DNA of 8,754 nucleotides from the NCBI GenBank assembly GCA_003387805.1, contig QGSR01000067.1:1-8754 (forward strand), in the 5' to 3' direction. The notes beneath the pieces were generated by a model. That model was not told the DNA's origin, did not search any database, and saw only the letters and a program-made list of their open reading frames with translations. The translations under genes and the position numbers were made by a program. This document shows, piece by piece, positions 6,890 through 8,754 of the stretch; the first letter of the stretch is position 1, and each line of letters begins with the position of its first letter. The stretch comes from Bacillota bacterium (GTDB lineage: Bacteria; Bacillota; Limnochordia; Limnochordales; ZCTH02-B6).

Positions 6890-8045
6890 ATGGCGCGAGG
6901 CGATTGTCTTCCGGCATGCGAAACGGATCGTCGTTAAGATTGGCACCAGCAGCCTGACGCTGCCCGACGGCGGCGTCGCGACGGAGCGCATCCAGGCGCT
7001 GGCCGAGGAGTGCGCGGCGCTGCTGCGGCGCGGGTGCCGCGTCATTTTGGTGACGTCGGGCGCCATCGGCGTGGGCGCCCGGCGGCTGGGACTGAAGGAG
7101 CGGCCGCGAGCCATTCCCGACAAGCAGGCCGCGGCGGCGGTGGGCCAGGGGCTTTTGATGCGGGAGTACGAGCAGGCCTTCCTGGCCCGGGGCGTCGTGG
7201 TGGGCCAGGTGCTTTTGACCGCGGAAGACACCGTGGACCGGCAGCGGCACCTCAATTCCCGCAACACCCTGCTCAAGCTGTGGGAGTACAACGCCATCCC
7301 CATCGTCAACGAAAACGACACCGTGGCGGTGGACGAAATCCGCTTCGGGGACAATGACACGTTGTCCGCGCTGGTGGCCACGCTGGTGGAAGCGGACCTC
7401 CTGGTCATCTTGTCGGACGTGGACGGGCTGTACGCGTCGGACCCGCGGGTGGACCCGCACGCGCGGCGGCTGTCCGTCGTGGAGGAGCTGACGCCGGAGC
7501 TGGAGCGGGCCGCCGGCGGGGCGGGGAGACCGGTTGGCCCCCCCGGCACGGCCGCCCAGCTGGCGGCGGCCACCATCCGGACGGCCGCGGGCATCCCCAT
7601 GGTGCTGGCCGACGGCGCCCGGCCCCACGTGCTGCGGGACGTGCTGGCGGGCGCGGAGGTGGGCACGCTGTTTTTGCCGAGCCGCCGCGGCATGCCCGCC
7701 CGCAAGCGGTGGCTCGCGTTTCACCACCGGGCCCGGGGCAGCGTCACCGTGGACGACGGCGCGGCCCGGGCGCTGGTGGAGCGGGGCGGAAGCCTGCTGC
7801 CCGCGGGCGTGGTGCGGGTGGACGGTTCCTTCGCCGCGGGCGACCTGGTGCGGGTGCTGGCGGCCGACGGCACGGAGCTGGCCCGGGGGCTGAGCAACTA
7901 CTCCGCCGACGCGGTGCGGCGCATCGCCGGGCGGCGCACGTCCGAGCTGGAAGCCGTGCTGGGCTGGAAGGGCTACGACGAAGTGATTCACCGCGACAAT
8001 TTGGCGGTCAACCCGCGGCGCGCGGCGGGCCGCGGCCGGCGGTGA
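6890..8045 (+). CDS. proB: Glutamate 5-kinase ProB, with frame-shifted or non-standard start and altered catalytic loop
   Basis: ProB phosphorylates glutamate in the first step of proline synthesis. The main frame (codons in phase with 6903) runs to TGA 8043-8045. It encodes RHAKRIVVKIGTSSL, VTSGAIGVGARRLG, NENDTVAVDEIRFGDNDTLSA and LSDVDGLYASDPR, then a C-terminal PUA domain (SLLPAGV..., ARGLSNYS). About 380 residues fit the family. That frame has no ATG, GTG or TTG before 7047, after the conserved N-terminus. ATG 6890 has GGAGG (6877-6881) eight bases upstream but reads another frame and stops at TAA 6935-6937. One surplus base, or two missing ones, near 6893-6902 would restore it; ATT 6903 is an unlikely alternative. 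The loop usually reading GTGGMxTK is GPPGTAAQ (7536-7559), so the catalytic lysine is glutamine. Identity is certain; activity is doubtful. Confidence 0.85.
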
Positions 8046-8064
8046 CGAAGGGGGACGGGCGGCC

Positions 8065-8754
8065 ATGACGGAGTCGGTGTTCTCCGTGGACAAAGCGGCG
8101 TGGGAGAGCGCGCAGGACTACATCCTGACTTTGGGCCGGCGGGCCCGGGCGGCGGCGCGCGTGTTGTCCCGCACGGGCACGGAGGCCAAAAACGCGGCGC
8201 TGCTGGCCATGGCGGCCGCGGTGGAGCGGCATCAAGAGCGCATTTTGGCCGCCAATGCCGAGGACGTGGCGGGGGCCGAGGCGGCCGGCCTGCGGGGCGC
8301 CCTGGTGGACCGGCTGACGCTGACCCCGGCGCGGGTTCAGGCTATGGCCGAGGGTCTGCGGGCCGTGGCCGCGCTGCCGGACCCGGTGGGGGAGACGGTC
8401 TCCATGGCCCGGCGGCCCAACGGGCTGGAAGTGGGGCGGGTGCGGGTGCCTTTGGGCGTCATCGGCATGATCTACGAAGCCCGGCCCAACGTCACCGCGG
8501 ACGCGGCCGGTCTGTGCCTGAAGGCCGGCAACGCCGTCATTTTGCGGGGCGGCCGGGAAGCGCTGGGCACCAACCAAGTCATCGCCGCCGTGCTGCGGGA
8601 GGCGTTGGCGGGCACGCCGGTGCCGCCCGACGCGGTGCAGCTGGTGGAGACGCCCGACCGGGAAGCGGCCGCGGCCATGATGAAGGCCACGCGCCTCATC
8701 GACGTGCTCATCACGCGCGGCGGCCGGGAGCTGTTCCGCCGCGTCGTGGCCCCG
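8065..8754 (+). CDS. proA: Gamma-glutamyl phosphate reductase ProA, N-terminal 230 residues (3' end outside window)
   Basis: ProA reduces gamma-glutamyl phosphate to glutamate semialdehyde with NADPH, the step after ProB. The frame from ATG 8065 stays open to the window end. Family motifs are clear: GRVRVPLGVIGMIYEARPNV (124-143), ADAAGLCLKAGNAVILRGG (145-163), then a later TPDREAAAAMM and IDVLITRGG (212-220). The usual IPRGG reads ITRGG here, a small departure. The catalytic cysteine lies beyond the cut and cannot be checked. AAGGGGGA (8048-8055) provides a ribosome binding site nine bases before the ATG, and proB ends 19 bases upstream, so the two are almost certainly cotranscribed. Confidence 0.95.
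   Translation, partial: MTESVFSVDKAAWESAQDYILTLGRRARAAARVLSRTGTEAKNAALLAMAAAVERHQERILAANAEDVAGAEAAGLRGALVDRLTLTPARVQAMAEGLRAVAALPDPVGETVSMARRPNGLEVGRVRVPLGVIGMIYEARPNVTADAAGLCLKAGNAVILRGGREALGTNQVIAAVLREALAGTPVPPDAVQLVETPDREAAAAMMKATRLIDVLITRGGRELFRRVVAP

Overview
This window looks like an ordinary chromosomal core region of a high-GC member of the Firmicutes (Bacillota). All genes lie on the + strand. The gene order minE - rodA - M50 protease - RNase G/E - rplU - prp - rpmA - obgE - proB - proA matches the cell-division/L21-L27/Obg neighbourhood of spore-forming Firmicutes. Three markers support a Firmicutes origin: an N-terminally extended L27, the L27-processing protease Prp, and a SpoIVFB-type M50 protease. 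The strong GC bias suggests something like the Symbiobacterium, Thermaerobacter or Limnochorda groups, but I cannot place it more precisely from sequence alone. I found no mobile element, CRISPR array, tRNA, rRNA or accessory gene cluster, and nothing that amounts to an undescribed multi-gene system.

Layout. Positions 1-139 are the 3' end of minE. After a GC-rich gap of about 140 bases comes rodA (278-1399), the SEDS glycan polymerase of cell elongation. A 213-base gap with one AT-rich island leads to an intramembrane metalloprotease resembling SpoIVFB (1613-2506, TTG start). A 168-base leader with a good sigma-A-type promoter precedes a ribonuclease of the RNase E/G family (2675-4363) that carries a TRAM-like C-terminal segment. 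A strong promoter overlapping the rng stop codon, followed by a leader hairpin, begins a compact unit rplU - prp - rpmA (4456-5480). That unit is closed by a textbook intrinsic terminator (5523-5559). obgE (5578-6864, TTG start) begins only 18 bases after the T-tract and is followed closely by proB and by proA, which is cut by the window end.

How the genes work together. minE and rodA place the division site and build the wall cylinder. RplU and RpmA are 50S subunit proteins, Prp removes the L27 N-terminal extension, and Obg is a GTPase that associates with 50S subunits. RNase G/E matures rRNA and turns over mRNA. ProB and ProA carry out the first two steps of proline synthesis from glutamate.

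The most notable observations are in proB. The frame encoding its conserved N-terminus has no ATG, GTG or TTG start. The only well-placed start (ATG 6890, strong Shine-Dalgarno) is in a different frame and needs a one-base shift. In addition, the normally near-invariant glycine-rich GTGGMxTK motif reads GPPGTAAQ, losing the catalytic lysine. Together these make proB a candidate degenerating or divergent gene, or a stretch of sequence error. Also worth checking are the terminator directly in front of obgE without a visible promoter, the rplU leader hairpin, the repeat-bearing rng leader, and the absence of SpoIVFA and Spo0B from positions where Bacillus has them.
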